Assembly (NCBI GenBank): GCA_020636475.1
Contig: JACJXU010000006.1
Coordinates: 1 to 64,000 of the forward strand
Length of the DNA: 64,000 nucleotides
Reading direction: 5' to 3'
Source of the DNA: Chitinophagales bacterium
GTDB taxonomy: Bacteria; Bacteroidota; Bacteroidia; Chitinophagales; UBA2359
Shown here: positions 52,014 through 59,986 of the stretch, one piece after another
How positions within the stretch are numbered: position 1 is the first letter of the stretch
Layout: every line of letters starts with the position of its first letter
Program-made: the position numbers and the translations under genes
Notes under the pieces: generated by a model
The model's database searches: none
Seen by the model: only the letters and a program-made list of their open reading frames with translations
What the model was told of the DNA's origin: nothing

Positions 52014-52862
52014 ATGAAAAATTTTTTTATCCTAAAAGCAGTTTTTGCTTGCCTGTGTTGCTTCGGTTTTAGCCATGTTTTTGCCCAAACGGACTGCAAT
52101 GCAGATGCCGGACAACCTACGCCTCCCACCGAAGAACACTTTTGCAATGATGGTACAAATCTTCAAGCGATGGCGGTGGACTTGTCGTTTACGGCCAATA
52201 CCAACACCACCGATTATATTTTTATCATTACCGAAAAAGAAACCGGTTATATAAAAGGAGCGACCCACAATGGTATTTTCGATTTTAGTAAAGATTCGCT
52301 CAATATGCCCTTTCCGCAAGGCGAGTATTGTTTTACGGGTGTTGCGTATAGCAAAGAAGAGCTAGATGTTGTAACAAATAACGTATTGGTAAATACATAC
52401 TATTTATCATGTTTGGACGGTGGAGAAGATTTCCCTGAAATTATTGACTGTTTTTATAAAAGTGGCGTTTCCGAAAACCCGCCTACTATTGAATTGGTTT
52501 TTGATAATGTATTAGATAGTATTTTGCCACAAATAGGTATCAATGTTTGCTTGGATATCGTCGATGATGCGTATGTGTATTGCCTAAAAGTAGATTGCGA
52601 AGTAGGCATAGACGATGCGTTTACGGAAATGTTGGATGGTAGCGTTTTTTATGACAATCAGCGTATTTATTTTTCGACAGTACCTTCATTCACACCTTTC
52701 GACATAAACATTTACAATATACAAGGACAAAATGTGTGGCAAAACAAAGAAGCCACTTTTCCGATGCAAATTGATGCCAATAATTGGCAAAATGGCGTGT
52801 ATGTAGTGCAGATTACACAAAACAACCTAACTTACGCCAAGAATATTTACATTGCCCGTTAA
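52014..52862 (+). CDS. Small T9SS type A cargo
   Basis: A 282-residue secreted protein with a signal peptide (LKAVFACLCCFGFSHVFAQ). After a Cys-containing beta-rich part (residues 30-195) with no named domain, the last ~75 residues are a type A sorting domain (VFYDNQRIYFSTVPS, DINIYNIQGQNVWQ, NGVYVVQITQNN). Function unknown. It diverges from the TonB receptor, with a 112-bp gap, and is followed after 61 bp by a thioredoxin-like gene. Confidence 0.78.
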   Translation: MKNFFILKAVFACLCCFGFSHVFAQTDCNADAGQPTPPTEEHFCNDGTNLQAMAVDLSFTANTNTTDYIFIITEKETGYIKGATHNGIFDFSKDSLNMPFPQGEYCFTGVAYSKEELDVVTNNVLVNTYYLSCLDGGEDFPEIIDCFYKSGVSENPPTIELVFDNVLDSILPQIGINVCLDIVDDAYVYCLKVDCEVGIDDAFTEMLDGSVFYDNQRIYFSTVPSFTPFDINIYNIQGQNVWQNKEATFPMQIDANNWQNGVYVVQITQNNLTYAKNIYIAR

Positions 52863-52923
52863 ACTTTTACGTGGAACCCTTATCTCATATACCGTATTTC
52901 TCAAAAACAAATAAAAACCGCCT

Positions 52924-53346
52924 ATGCGTCTTAGTTTATTATTAGTAGCCTTGTTATATACCACATTTGTTTTTGCCCAGCGCGACAAAACTCCCGAAAT
53001 GTTTCAGGAAATGAGTTTTGAACAAGCCCTGAACTTGGCGGCGGAAACCGGAAAACCTATTTTTGTGGAAACCTATGCCACTTGGTGCAAACCTTGTAAA
53101 TGGATGGAAAAAAACACTTTTAAAGATGAAGAATTGACGCAGTTGATGCAAGATTATTATATTGCCATTCGCTTGGATGTGGATCGCGAAGGAAAAAGAT
53201 TTGCCAACGAATATGGCGTGCGTATGGTGCCAACCATGTTTTTTCTAAATAGCGAAGGAAAAGTATTGCGTGCCGTAGAAGGAGCGCAAGAAGCAAAAGA
53301 TTTGTTGAAAATAGGCAGCAATATCGTAAAACGCCAAAAACACTAA
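52924..53346 (+). CDS. Exported thioredoxin-like protein
   Basis: A 140-residue periplasmic thioredoxin-fold protein. The signal peptide is residues 1-19 (LLLVALLYTTFVFAQ). The active site WCKPC is at 54-58 (Cys55, Cys58) in TYATWCKPCKWME, and the cis-proline loop is RMVPTMFF near 99-106. The KWMEKNTF following the CxxC is typical of the DUF255/TlpA-like thioredoxins that reduce or isomerise disulfides in secreted proteins. It may serve the cysteine-containing T9SS protein just upstream, but that is only positional. Confidence 0.88.
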   Translation: MRLSLLLVALLYTTFVFAQRDKTPEMFQEMSFEQALNLAAETGKPIFVETYATWCKPCKWMEKNTFKDEELTQLMQDYYIAIRLDVDREGKRFANEYGVRMVPTMFFLNSEGKVLRAVEGAQEAKDLLKIGSNIVKRQKH

Positions 53347-53454
53347 TTGTAGTAGTAAAAAAATAATTTCATTGGTTTTTAGTAGTAAGGGAAGTATTCA
53401 ATGCTTCCCTTTTTTGTTTTTGTGTATTTTTGCACTACGACCTTATTTATTATT

Positions 53455-54525
53455 ATGGAAGATTTTTATGTAATTGAATCTAGAGAAATTCTGACTGAGA
53501 CTGCCGAAAGTTTACAAAAACGCTTGGGTTGCACTTGTCGCTTGCAGTTTAGAAAAATGCAGCGAAAAGAAAAAATTCGCGACTTTTTGGATATCGAAAT
53601 TGAAGGCATTTGGCATAAGTTTGAGGTGCAGATAGAAAAGTTTGTAAACAAAGGTACTATTGGTTATATTCTCAACAAAATTACCGAAACACCCGTTTCA
53701 CCCGACCGAAAAGTGCTGCTCATATCACCTTTTGTCAGTTCTGCCGTATCGGATATTCTCACACAAGGAGGCATTTCGTTTGCCGATGCTTCGGGCAATG
53801 CACACTTGCGTACCGAGCAAATATTTGTACTGATAAGCGGACAAAAACGTAACACACCGCTTGAAAAACGCCAACCTTCGCGCGCGTTTCAAGATGCAGG
53901 CATTCGCTTGCTTTTTGCCCTTTTGCACCAGCCCGAACTCTTGAACATGCCTTACCGCGACATCGCGCCCATTGCCGGAGTAGCTTTGGGTTCTGTTACT
54001 TATGTGATGAATGATTTGAAAGCCGGCGGTTTTTTGTTGGAAATTCAGGAAAAAGAAAAAAAACTTACCCAATTTCCCGAATTGCTGGAACGATGGGTTT
54101 CGTATTATAAGGAAATATTTTATCCCAAAATAATTAAAGGAAGATTTCGCTTTAGCTTGCCGCATTATTATGAAAAATGGCAATCGCTCAATCTCAAAGA
54201 AGTGGATACACTTTGGGGCGGCGAGGCAGCAGCGTTTTTGTTGGCAGGTGGCGAAATTCCGCAGCGATTTAGTATTTACACGCCGCTACGCTGGCAGGAT
54301 ATTGCCAAAAAATATGCCCTCATTCCCGACAAAGATGGCGATGTAGAAATAGTAGCAAAGTTTTGGGATGATGAAATAATAAAAGGTCAAAGTTACCCGC
54401 ACAAAGAAGTTATTGTGCCGCCTTTATTGGTTTATGCCGATTTGATGGGAAGTGCCGAAGCAAAAAACAATGCCTTGGCGCAGCAGATTGCTAAAAGTTC
54501 ACATTTTCCGATAAAAATAAACTAA
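53455..54525 (+). CDS. AbiEi-like (type IV antitoxin-like) winged-helix protein, orphan
   Basis: A 356-residue protein from ATG 53455 (MEDFYVIESRE); the earlier in-frame ATG at 53401 would add a hydrophobic, AT-derived lead. An N-terminal segment (about 60-110) with LLISPFVSSAVSDILTQGG and ISFADASGNAHLR is characteristic of the AbiEi-like family annotated as type IV toxin-antitoxin antitoxins, and the centre (about 145-205, GIRLLFALLHQPELL ... GVALGSVTYVMNDLKAGGF) is a winged helix-turn-helix. Family members repress their operon and, in true systems, block an AbiEii nucleotidyltransferase. No such toxin gene lies next to it: the neighbours are a thioredoxin and a convergent dihydroorotase-like gene overlapping its stop by 4 bp. 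Treat as an orphan DNA-binding regulator. Confidence 0.65.
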   Translation: MEDFYVIESREILTETAESLQKRLGCTCRLQFRKMQRKEKIRDFLDIEIEGIWHKFEVQIEKFVNKGTIGYILNKITETPVSPDRKVLLISPFVSSAVSDILTQGGISFADASGNAHLRTEQIFVLISGQKRNTPLEKRQPSRAFQDAGIRLLFALLHQPELLNMPYRDIAPIAGVALGSVTYVMNDLKAGGFLLEIQEKEKKLTQFPELLERWVSYYKEIFYPKIIKGRFRFSLPHYYEKWQSLNLKEVDTLWGGEAAAFLLAGGEIPQRFSIYTPLRWQDIAKKYALIPDKDGDVEIVAKFWDDEIIKGQSYPHKEVIVPPLLVYADLMGSAEAKNNALAQQIAKSSHFPIKIN

Positions 54526-55799
54526 TCAAACCACTGCAACTGCCCCTTATTTACAACACCCCAAATCTTGCCCGTTAAGGTTTCGCCAAGCAAAGGATTG
54601 TTGTATGCTTTAGAAAAAAGTTGCTGTTTTTCCACTTTCCAAGTGCTTGTTAAATCGAAAAAGCACAAATTTGCCTTAACTCCTTCGCTTATGGGTGTCG
54701 TGTTTTCTTGAAAAATTTTTCGGCTATTGTGCGAAAAAATATGCGCGATATCGGCAATAATAGGATGCAAGTTTTTTTCGGTATTCAATAAACTAAAAGC
54801 CGTTTCAATACCGCCAATTCCCCAAGCAGCTTCTGCAAAACTCGTTTTTTTATCGTCTTCATGCTGCGGGCTGTGTGCGCTGCAAACTACATCAATCGTG
54901 CCATCCAACACGGCTTCCCAAAGTGCTTTAGTATCTTCCGGCGTACGCAGTGGCGGCAATAATTTGTAATTGGTATCAAAATTTTGCACTTTTTCGTCCG
55001 TCCACAGCAAATGATACACACTTACCGAAGCCGAAATATTAATACCTTTTTGTTTTGCTTCGCGAATGAGTGCAACACTATTGGCAGTACTCACCAAAGC
55101 CGCATGATACGCCGTGCCACTATACGCAGCCAAATAAATATTGCGGGCAAGTTGCACCTCTTCGGCAATGTGCGAAATACCCGACAAGCCTAATTTTGCA
55201 CTCATTATGCCTTCGTTTATATGTCCGTCCAACGCCAGCGATTTCGATAGTACTTGCGTAGCAACGCCCGCACCAAACATTTTTACATACTGCAAACAGC
55301 GCAACAAAAGTCCTTCATCTTCAATGCTTTGTAGTGCATCACTAAAAAGTTTTATACCGCCTTTTTGCCATAATTCAAAAAAATCAACGAGGTCTTTTCC
55401 CTTAAAATCTTTGGTCAAAGCAGCAATGGGAAACACCTCAACCAAATTGTCGGCAGTTTTTTGGCGGATAAAATCAATTTGTGCCAAGTGGTCGCCCACA
55501 GGTTGTGTATTGGGCAATAAGCCTACGGCAGTAAAGCCGCCGTGTGTAGCAGCTGTAAGCCCTGTCTCTAAGGTTTCACGATGTTCAAACCCTGGCTCGG
55601 CAAAATCTACAAAAGCATCACACCAGCCATAAGAAACAAACCACTCGCGGTCTGAGGCATAAATTTTTGCATTTTCGGGAGGAATAATATTGGGTGAAAT
55701 TTGACTTATTGTACCATTTTCTACCAATAAATCAACTGTTTGGAAATGGTGTGGCGATGTTTTATCGCAGATTTTTACGTGTTTAAAAAGTGCTTGCAT
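54522..55799 (-). CDS. Dihydroorotase-like protein lacking the HxH metal motif
   Basis: A 425-residue amidohydrolase-fold protein from ATG 55799 (MQALFKHVKI); an earlier ATG 33 bp upstream is less likely. The family order of segments is kept (GLTAATHGGFTAVGLLPNTQP near 75-97, SVYHLLWTDEKV), but the usual xHxH of strand 1 is replaced by DAFVDF at 61-66, and the later ligand positions are also changed (VATQVLSK, GISHIAEEV, CSAHSPQ instead of a TDHAPH-type end). It therefore probably lacks the binuclear zinc site. Bacteroidota dihydroorotase-like proteins of this type are known to me by sequence; non-catalytic dihydroorotases that scaffold aspartate transcarbamoylase exist in other bacteria. No pyrB is present in this window. 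Confidence 0.78.
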   Translation of the reverse strand: MQALFKHVKICDKTSPHHFQTVDLLVENGTISQISPNIIPPENAKIYASDREWFVSYGWCDAFVDFAEPGFEHRETLETGLTAATHGGFTAVGLLPNTQPVGDHLAQIDFIRQKTADNLVEVFPIAALTKDFKGKDLVDFFELWQKGGIKLFSDALQSIEDEGLLLRCLQYVKMFGAGVATQVLSKSLALDGHINEGIMSAKLGLSGISHIAEEVQLARNIYLAAYSGTAYHAALVSTANSVALIREAKQKGINISASVSVYHLLWTDEKVQNFDTNYKLLPPLRTPEDTKALWEAVLDGTIDVVCSAHSPQHEDDKKTSFAEAAWGIGGIETAFSLLNTEKNLHPIIADIAHIFSHNSRKIFQENTTPISEGVKANLCFFDLTSTWKVEKQQLFSKAYNNPLLGETLTGKIWGVVNKGQLQWFD

Positions 55800-55921
55800 C
55801 GGTTTCTTGCTGTTGTTGCAAAGGTAAAACAAAGCATACTAAATTGAGAAAATTTTCATGAAATCAAGGGTGAAACCCTTAAATTTATGCGGTGAAAGTT
55901 AGGATTAAATGGTAAATATTA

Positions 55922-55929
55922 TACCTTTG
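55922..55929 (+). promoter_or_regulatory. Candidate -7 box for the cyclophilin gene
   Basis: TACCTTTG matches TAnnTTTG, 40 bp upstream of the ATG at 55970. A clear -33 TTTG is not present at the expected distance, so this rests on the -7 box alone. Confidence 0.45.
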
Positions 55930-55969
55930 TAATTTTTAAGGCAAGAATTATTCATAAAATAACAGTAAA

Positions 55970-56908
55970 ATGAAAAAATACGTAGTATTAACACTTATTT
56001 TGAGTGTAAGTATTTTTGCGTGTAAAGAAAACCCAAGTCCCACCGCAAAAGACGACAACGCAAGCACCGACCAGAATGCCGCCGTGCGCATTGATGTATT
56101 AGCGAATGACACCGACAGTTTGGGAATGTTGGACCCTGCGAGTTTAAAAATTGTAGCTAAACCCGCCAACGGTGTTTCGGAAGTAGTAGAAGGCAAAATA
56201 CAATACACACCCAAAAACGATTTTAGCGGAAACGATACTTTTACCTATGTTATTTGCGACAATGGCGAACCGCAACCTGTAAAATGCGACACCGCTACTG
56301 TAACTGTTGCAATCGAAAAACTGCACAAACTTTTACTCAGTACCGATTTGGGCGATATTACCTTGGTGCTGTACAACAAAACACCAAAACATCGGGATAA
56401 TTTTTTAAAATTAGTGCAGGATGGTTTTTATGATGGTACACTTTTTCACCGTATAATCAGTCAATTTATGATTCAGGGCGGCGACCCGGATTCTAAAAAC
56501 GCCAAAGCAGGACAAAACTTAGGTAGTGGTGGTCCCGGCTATACAGTTCCAGCCGAATTTGTACCCGAATATTTCCACAAACGCGGAGCTTTAGCAGCAG
56601 CGCGTCAAGGCGACCAAGTAAATCCACAGCGCGCTTCTTCCGGTTCGCAGTTTTATATTGTACAAGGACGACCTTACAACACGCCCGAAATTGCCCAAAT
56701 GGAGCAGAGTACCGGAAAAAAGATTTCGCCAGACCGCCGCAAAGTATATGAAACAGTGGGCGGAACGCCTTTCTTAGATGACCAATATACTGTTTTTGGT
56801 GAAGTAATTGACGGAATGGAAGTAGTAGATAAAATAGCCTTAGAACCTAAAAATCGCAGCGACCGACCGCTCAGAGATATTAAGATGACTATTAAAGAAA
56901 TCGAATAA
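55970..56908 (+). CDS. Cyclophilin-type peptidyl-prolyl isomerase lipoprotein with Ig-like domain
   Basis: A 312-residue lipoprotein. The signal peptide ends LSVSIFAC with the lipidated Cys18. Residues about 25-110 are a cadherin/Big-like domain (IDVLANDTDSLGMLDPASLKI ... NDFSGNDTFTYVICDNG). Residues about 115-312 are the isomerase: LLSTDLGDITLVLYNKTPKHRDNF, FHRIISQFMIQGGDP with the catalytic Arg, and FGEVIDGMEVVDKI. The family catalyses proline isomerisation during folding of exported proteins. The fused Ig-like module is unusual for cyclophilins and might hold the enzyme at the outer surface or bind substrates. It lies alone between two convergent or divergent genes. Confidence 0.9.
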   Translation: MKKYVVLTLILSVSIFACKENPSPTAKDDNASTDQNAAVRIDVLANDTDSLGMLDPASLKIVAKPANGVSEVVEGKIQYTPKNDFSGNDTFTYVICDNGEPQPVKCDTATVTVAIEKLHKLLLSTDLGDITLVLYNKTPKHRDNFLKLVQDGFYDGTLFHRIISQFMIQGGDPDSKNAKAGQNLGSGGPGYTVPAEFVPEYFHKRGALAAARQGDQVNPQRASSGSQFYIVQGRPYNTPEIAQMEQSTGKKISPDRRKVYETVGGTPFLDDQYTVFGEVIDGMEVVDKIALEPKNRSDRPLRDIKMTIKEIE

Positions 56909-57020
56909 AACAAAATATTGTACCACAGCTAAGGTAGCGGAAAGAACACTCTTTCCGCTATTTAATTTTTATAGGGTGTGGGTATCATTTAAATAAAATA
57001 TAGCTTTTTAGTTTGTATAA

Positions 57021-59972
57021 ATGACAACGCGTACGCAAGCAAATATTAAGCCTGAAGAATTAGCAAATTTGGCGAGTACCCTCAAGGGTGATTTTTTTTA
57101 TGATAAAACAATGCGTACGCTGTATGCTACTGATGCTTCGGTGTATAGAGAACTGCCGCTTGCGGTAGCTTATCCCAAAGACAGCACAGACTTGCAAAAA
57201 CTTATTCATTTTGCCCAAGCGCACCACACTTCACTTATTCCGCGCACTGCCGGAACATCGCTTGCCGGACAATGTGTGGGCAGCGGCATTGTGTTAGATG
57301 TGTCGCGCTATATGAACCAAGTGCTGGAAATTAATCCTGCAGAAAAATGGGTTTGGGTGCAGCCCGGCATTATTCGAGACGACCTCAACCAATTGCTCAA
57401 AGCGCATAATTTGTGGTTTTCGCCCAACACTTCTACGTCCAATCGCTGTATGATAGGCGGAATGGTTGGCAATAATTCTTGCGGTTCTACTTCGGTAAAA
57501 TACGGCAGCACCCGCGACCATCTTTTGGCAGTAAATGCGATGCTTCACGATGGTTCCGAAGTGACTTTTGCAGCCTTGGATTGTGATGAATTTGCCGAAA
57601 AATGTAATTTATCTACCACCGAAGGAAATTTGTACCGCCATATCAACGATTTGCTTTCCGATGAAACCAACCAGATAGAAATAATTACCGAATTCCCCAA
57701 AGAAAGTGTTCATCGGCGCAATACAGGCTACGCTTTAGACAGTTTGTTATTCTCAGAAATTTTTTCGCCCAAAGAAGACCCCAAGCCTTTCAATTTTTGC
57801 TCCCTTTTGGCTGGCTCCGAAGGTACTTTGGCACTTTTTACAGCGATAAAGCTACAACTAAGTCCATTGCCGCCGCCTCATAAACTGTTGGTTTGTGGGC
57901 ATTTTTCCGATATTCATACTGCCTTGCAAGCCAGTACACATACACTTGCTTTTCAGCCCGATGCCGTAGAAATGCTCGACCATTTGATATTAGAAAGTAC
58001 GCGCAATCATTTGAAGTACGAAAAATATCGCTTTTTTGTGAAAGGAAATCCTGCCGCTTTAATTTGTGTGGAATTGTCGGCAGATTCGACAGATGAGGTG
58101 GCAGAAAAGGCACAACAATTAATTGCTGTGTGGCAAAAACGTGATTTAGGCTATGCTTTTCCCATTTTGTCGGGTAGCGATATTGCCAAAGTGTGGGAAT
58201 TGCGTAGCGCAGGTTTGGGTTTGTTGGCAAATATTGCCGGCGATGCCAAAGCCGTAGCCGTAGTGGAAGATACGGCTGTTGCCTTAGAAGATTTACCGCA
58301 GTTTATTGCAGATTTTAACCATATTTTGGCACAATACGGCAAATCTTCGGTACATTATGGGCACGCTGGTGCGGGAGAATTGCATTTGCGCCCTATTTTG
58401 AACTTAAAAAAAGCAGAAGATGTCAAAATTTTCCGTGAAATAGCCACCCAAACGGCGCAGTTGGTAAAAAAATATGAAGGCTCTAATAGTGGCGAACACG
58501 GCGATGGCAGATTGCGCGGTGAGTTTTTGCCCATTTTGGTTGGCGAACACAATTATAGCCTTTTCAAATCCATCAAAAATACTTGGGATCCGCAGCATAT
58601 TTTTAATCCCGGAAAAATTGTGGACACGCCGCCAATGGATAAACATTTGCGCTATGAAACAGACCAATATCCGGCGGTTTTTGAAAGCAAATTCGATTTT
58701 TCGCCGGAAAATAGTATGCTGCAATTAGCCGAAAAATGCAATGGTAGTGGCGACTGTCGGCGTTCGCAACAAGCCGGTGCAAATATGTGTCCTACATATA
58801 TGGCAAGTTTGGAAGAAAAGCAAACTACCCGCGCCCGCGCCAATTTGCTGCGCGAAGTGCTTACGCAAAATAAAGCTCCCGAAGCCTTTAGCAACGAAGA
58901 TTTGAAAGCAATTTTGGATAGTTGTATCGCCTGCAAAGCCTGCTTGTCGGAGTGTCCGTCAAAAGTGGATATGAGTTTGCTCAAATCGGAATTTTTGTAT
59001 CAATATCAAAAAATTAAAGGAAAAAAATTTCGCAATAACTTATTTGCTCAACAAACGGATTTCTACGCAACGGCATCAAAATTTCCATCAGGTTTTAATC
59101 TGTTGCAAAAGTTGTCGGCAGGTTTGGTGAAAAAAATGGCAGGTATTGCTTCGCAAAGACATTTGCCCCTACTGGCAGAAACTACGGTAGAAAAATGGTA
59201 TCGCAATAATTATGCACGTATTCAGCCTAAAAATCCTAAAGCAAGTGTATATTTTTTCAATGATGAATTTACCAATTATTTGGACGCTGCAACGGGAATT
59301 AGTGCCATAAAACTGTTGGCTGCCTTGCAAATTGATGTGTTGTTGCCGGTGCATACCCAAAGCGGACGCGCGCAAATTTCTAAAGGATTATTGGACGAAG
59401 CGAGAGATTTGGCGAAAGAAAATGTGGAAAAATTGTTTCCATTACTCAATAAAAACAAGGTGCTCATAGGCGTTGAACCTTCGGCGATATTGGGTTTTCG
59501 GCACGAGTACCCTCGACTATTGCATGGTGAATTGCAGGAAAAAGCCCACCGGATGAGCGATTTTGTACTGACGGTAGAAGAATATTTGGCGCAGTTGCAG
59601 GAGAAAGGATTGATAGGCAAAGAGCAGTTTTCGACCGAAGCGAAACACATTTTATTACATGTTCACTGCCACCAAAAGGCACTTTCTTCGGTGCATTATT
59701 CGGTAGCAACTTTGTCTATACCCCAAAATTATCACGTAGAAGTAATTGCAAGTGCTTGTTGTGGCATGGCGGGTTCGTTTGGTTATGAAAAAGAGAACTA
59801 CGAAATGTCGATGAAAATAGGCAATATGAGTTTATTTCCTGCCGTAAAAAAAGCTACCAACGAAACAATTATCGCTGCTTCGGGAACGAGTTGCCGCCAT
59901 CAAATATTAGATGGAACACAAAAAACCGCCCAACATCCGGTAGAAATTCTTTATGAAAGTTTGCTGAAGTAA
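57021..59972 (+). CDS. FAD-binding and Fe-S oxidoreductase (D-lactate dehydrogenase/glycolate oxidase-like fusion)
   Basis: A 983-residue oxidoreductase. The N-terminal FAD_binding_4 domain has PRTAGTSLAGQCVG and MIGGMVGNNSCGSTSVKYG (about 75-165). A C-terminal FAD-linked oxidase region (about 250-540, with HYGHAGAGELHLRPI) follows. Two 4Fe-4S motifs lie at about residues 573-595 (CNGSGDCR ... CPTY) and 635-650 (CIACKAC ... CPS). The last part contains a CCG/heterodisulfide-reductase-like domain with HVHCHQKAL and ASACCGMAGSFG (C913, C914). This order matches the YdiJ/Dld-type D-2-hydroxyacid dehydrogenases that oxidise D-lactate, glycolate or 2-hydroxyglutarate to feed electrons into the respiratory chain; the exact substrate is not determined. 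Confidence 0.9.
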   Translation: MTTRTQANIKPEELANLASTLKGDFFYDKTMRTLYATDASVYRELPLAVAYPKDSTDLQKLIHFAQAHHTSLIPRTAGTSLAGQCVGSGIVLDVSRYMNQVLEINPAEKWVWVQPGIIRDDLNQLLKAHNLWFSPNTSTSNRCMIGGMVGNNSCGSTSVKYGSTRDHLLAVNAMLHDGSEVTFAALDCDEFAEKCNLSTTEGNLYRHINDLLSDETNQIEIITEFPKESVHRRNTGYALDSLLFSEIFSPKEDPKPFNFCSLLAGSEGTLALFTAIKLQLSPLPPPHKLLVCGHFSDIHTALQASTHTLAFQPDAVEMLDHLILESTRNHLKYEKYRFFVKGNPAALICVELSADSTDEVAEKAQQLIAVWQKRDLGYAFPILSGSDIAKVWELRSAGLGLLANIAGDAKAVAVVEDTAVALEDLPQFIADFNHILAQYGKSSVHYGHAGAGELHLRPILNLKKAEDVKIFREIATQTAQLVKKYEGSNSGEHGDGRLRGEFLPILVGEHNYSLFKSIKNTWDPQHIFNPGKIVDTPPMDKHLRYETDQYPAVFESKFDFSPENSMLQLAEKCNGSGDCRRSQQAGANMCPTYMASLEEKQTTRARANLLREVLTQNKAPEAFSNEDLKAILDSCIACKACLSECPSKVDMSLLKSEFLYQYQKIKGKKFRNNLFAQQTDFYATASKFPSGFNLLQKLSAGLVKKMAGIASQRHLPLLAETTVEKWYRNNYARIQPKNPKASVYFFNDEFTNYLDAATGISAIKLLAALQIDVLLPVHTQSGRAQISKGLLDEARDLAKENVEKLFPLLNKNKVLIGVEPSAILGFRHEYPRLLHGELQEKAHRMSDFVLTVEEYLAQLQEKGLIGKEQFSTEAKHILLHVHCHQKALSSVHYSVATLSIPQNYHVEVIASACCGMAGSFGYEKENYEMSMKIGNMSLFPAVKKATNETIIAASGTSCRHQILDGTQKTAQHPVEILYESLLK

Positions 59973-59986
59973 AAATAAAGTCCGGT

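Noticed and set aside
53401..54525. Complete type IV toxin-antitoxin system
   Set aside because: Only an antitoxin-like gene is present; no AbiEii nucleotidyltransferase lies on either side.
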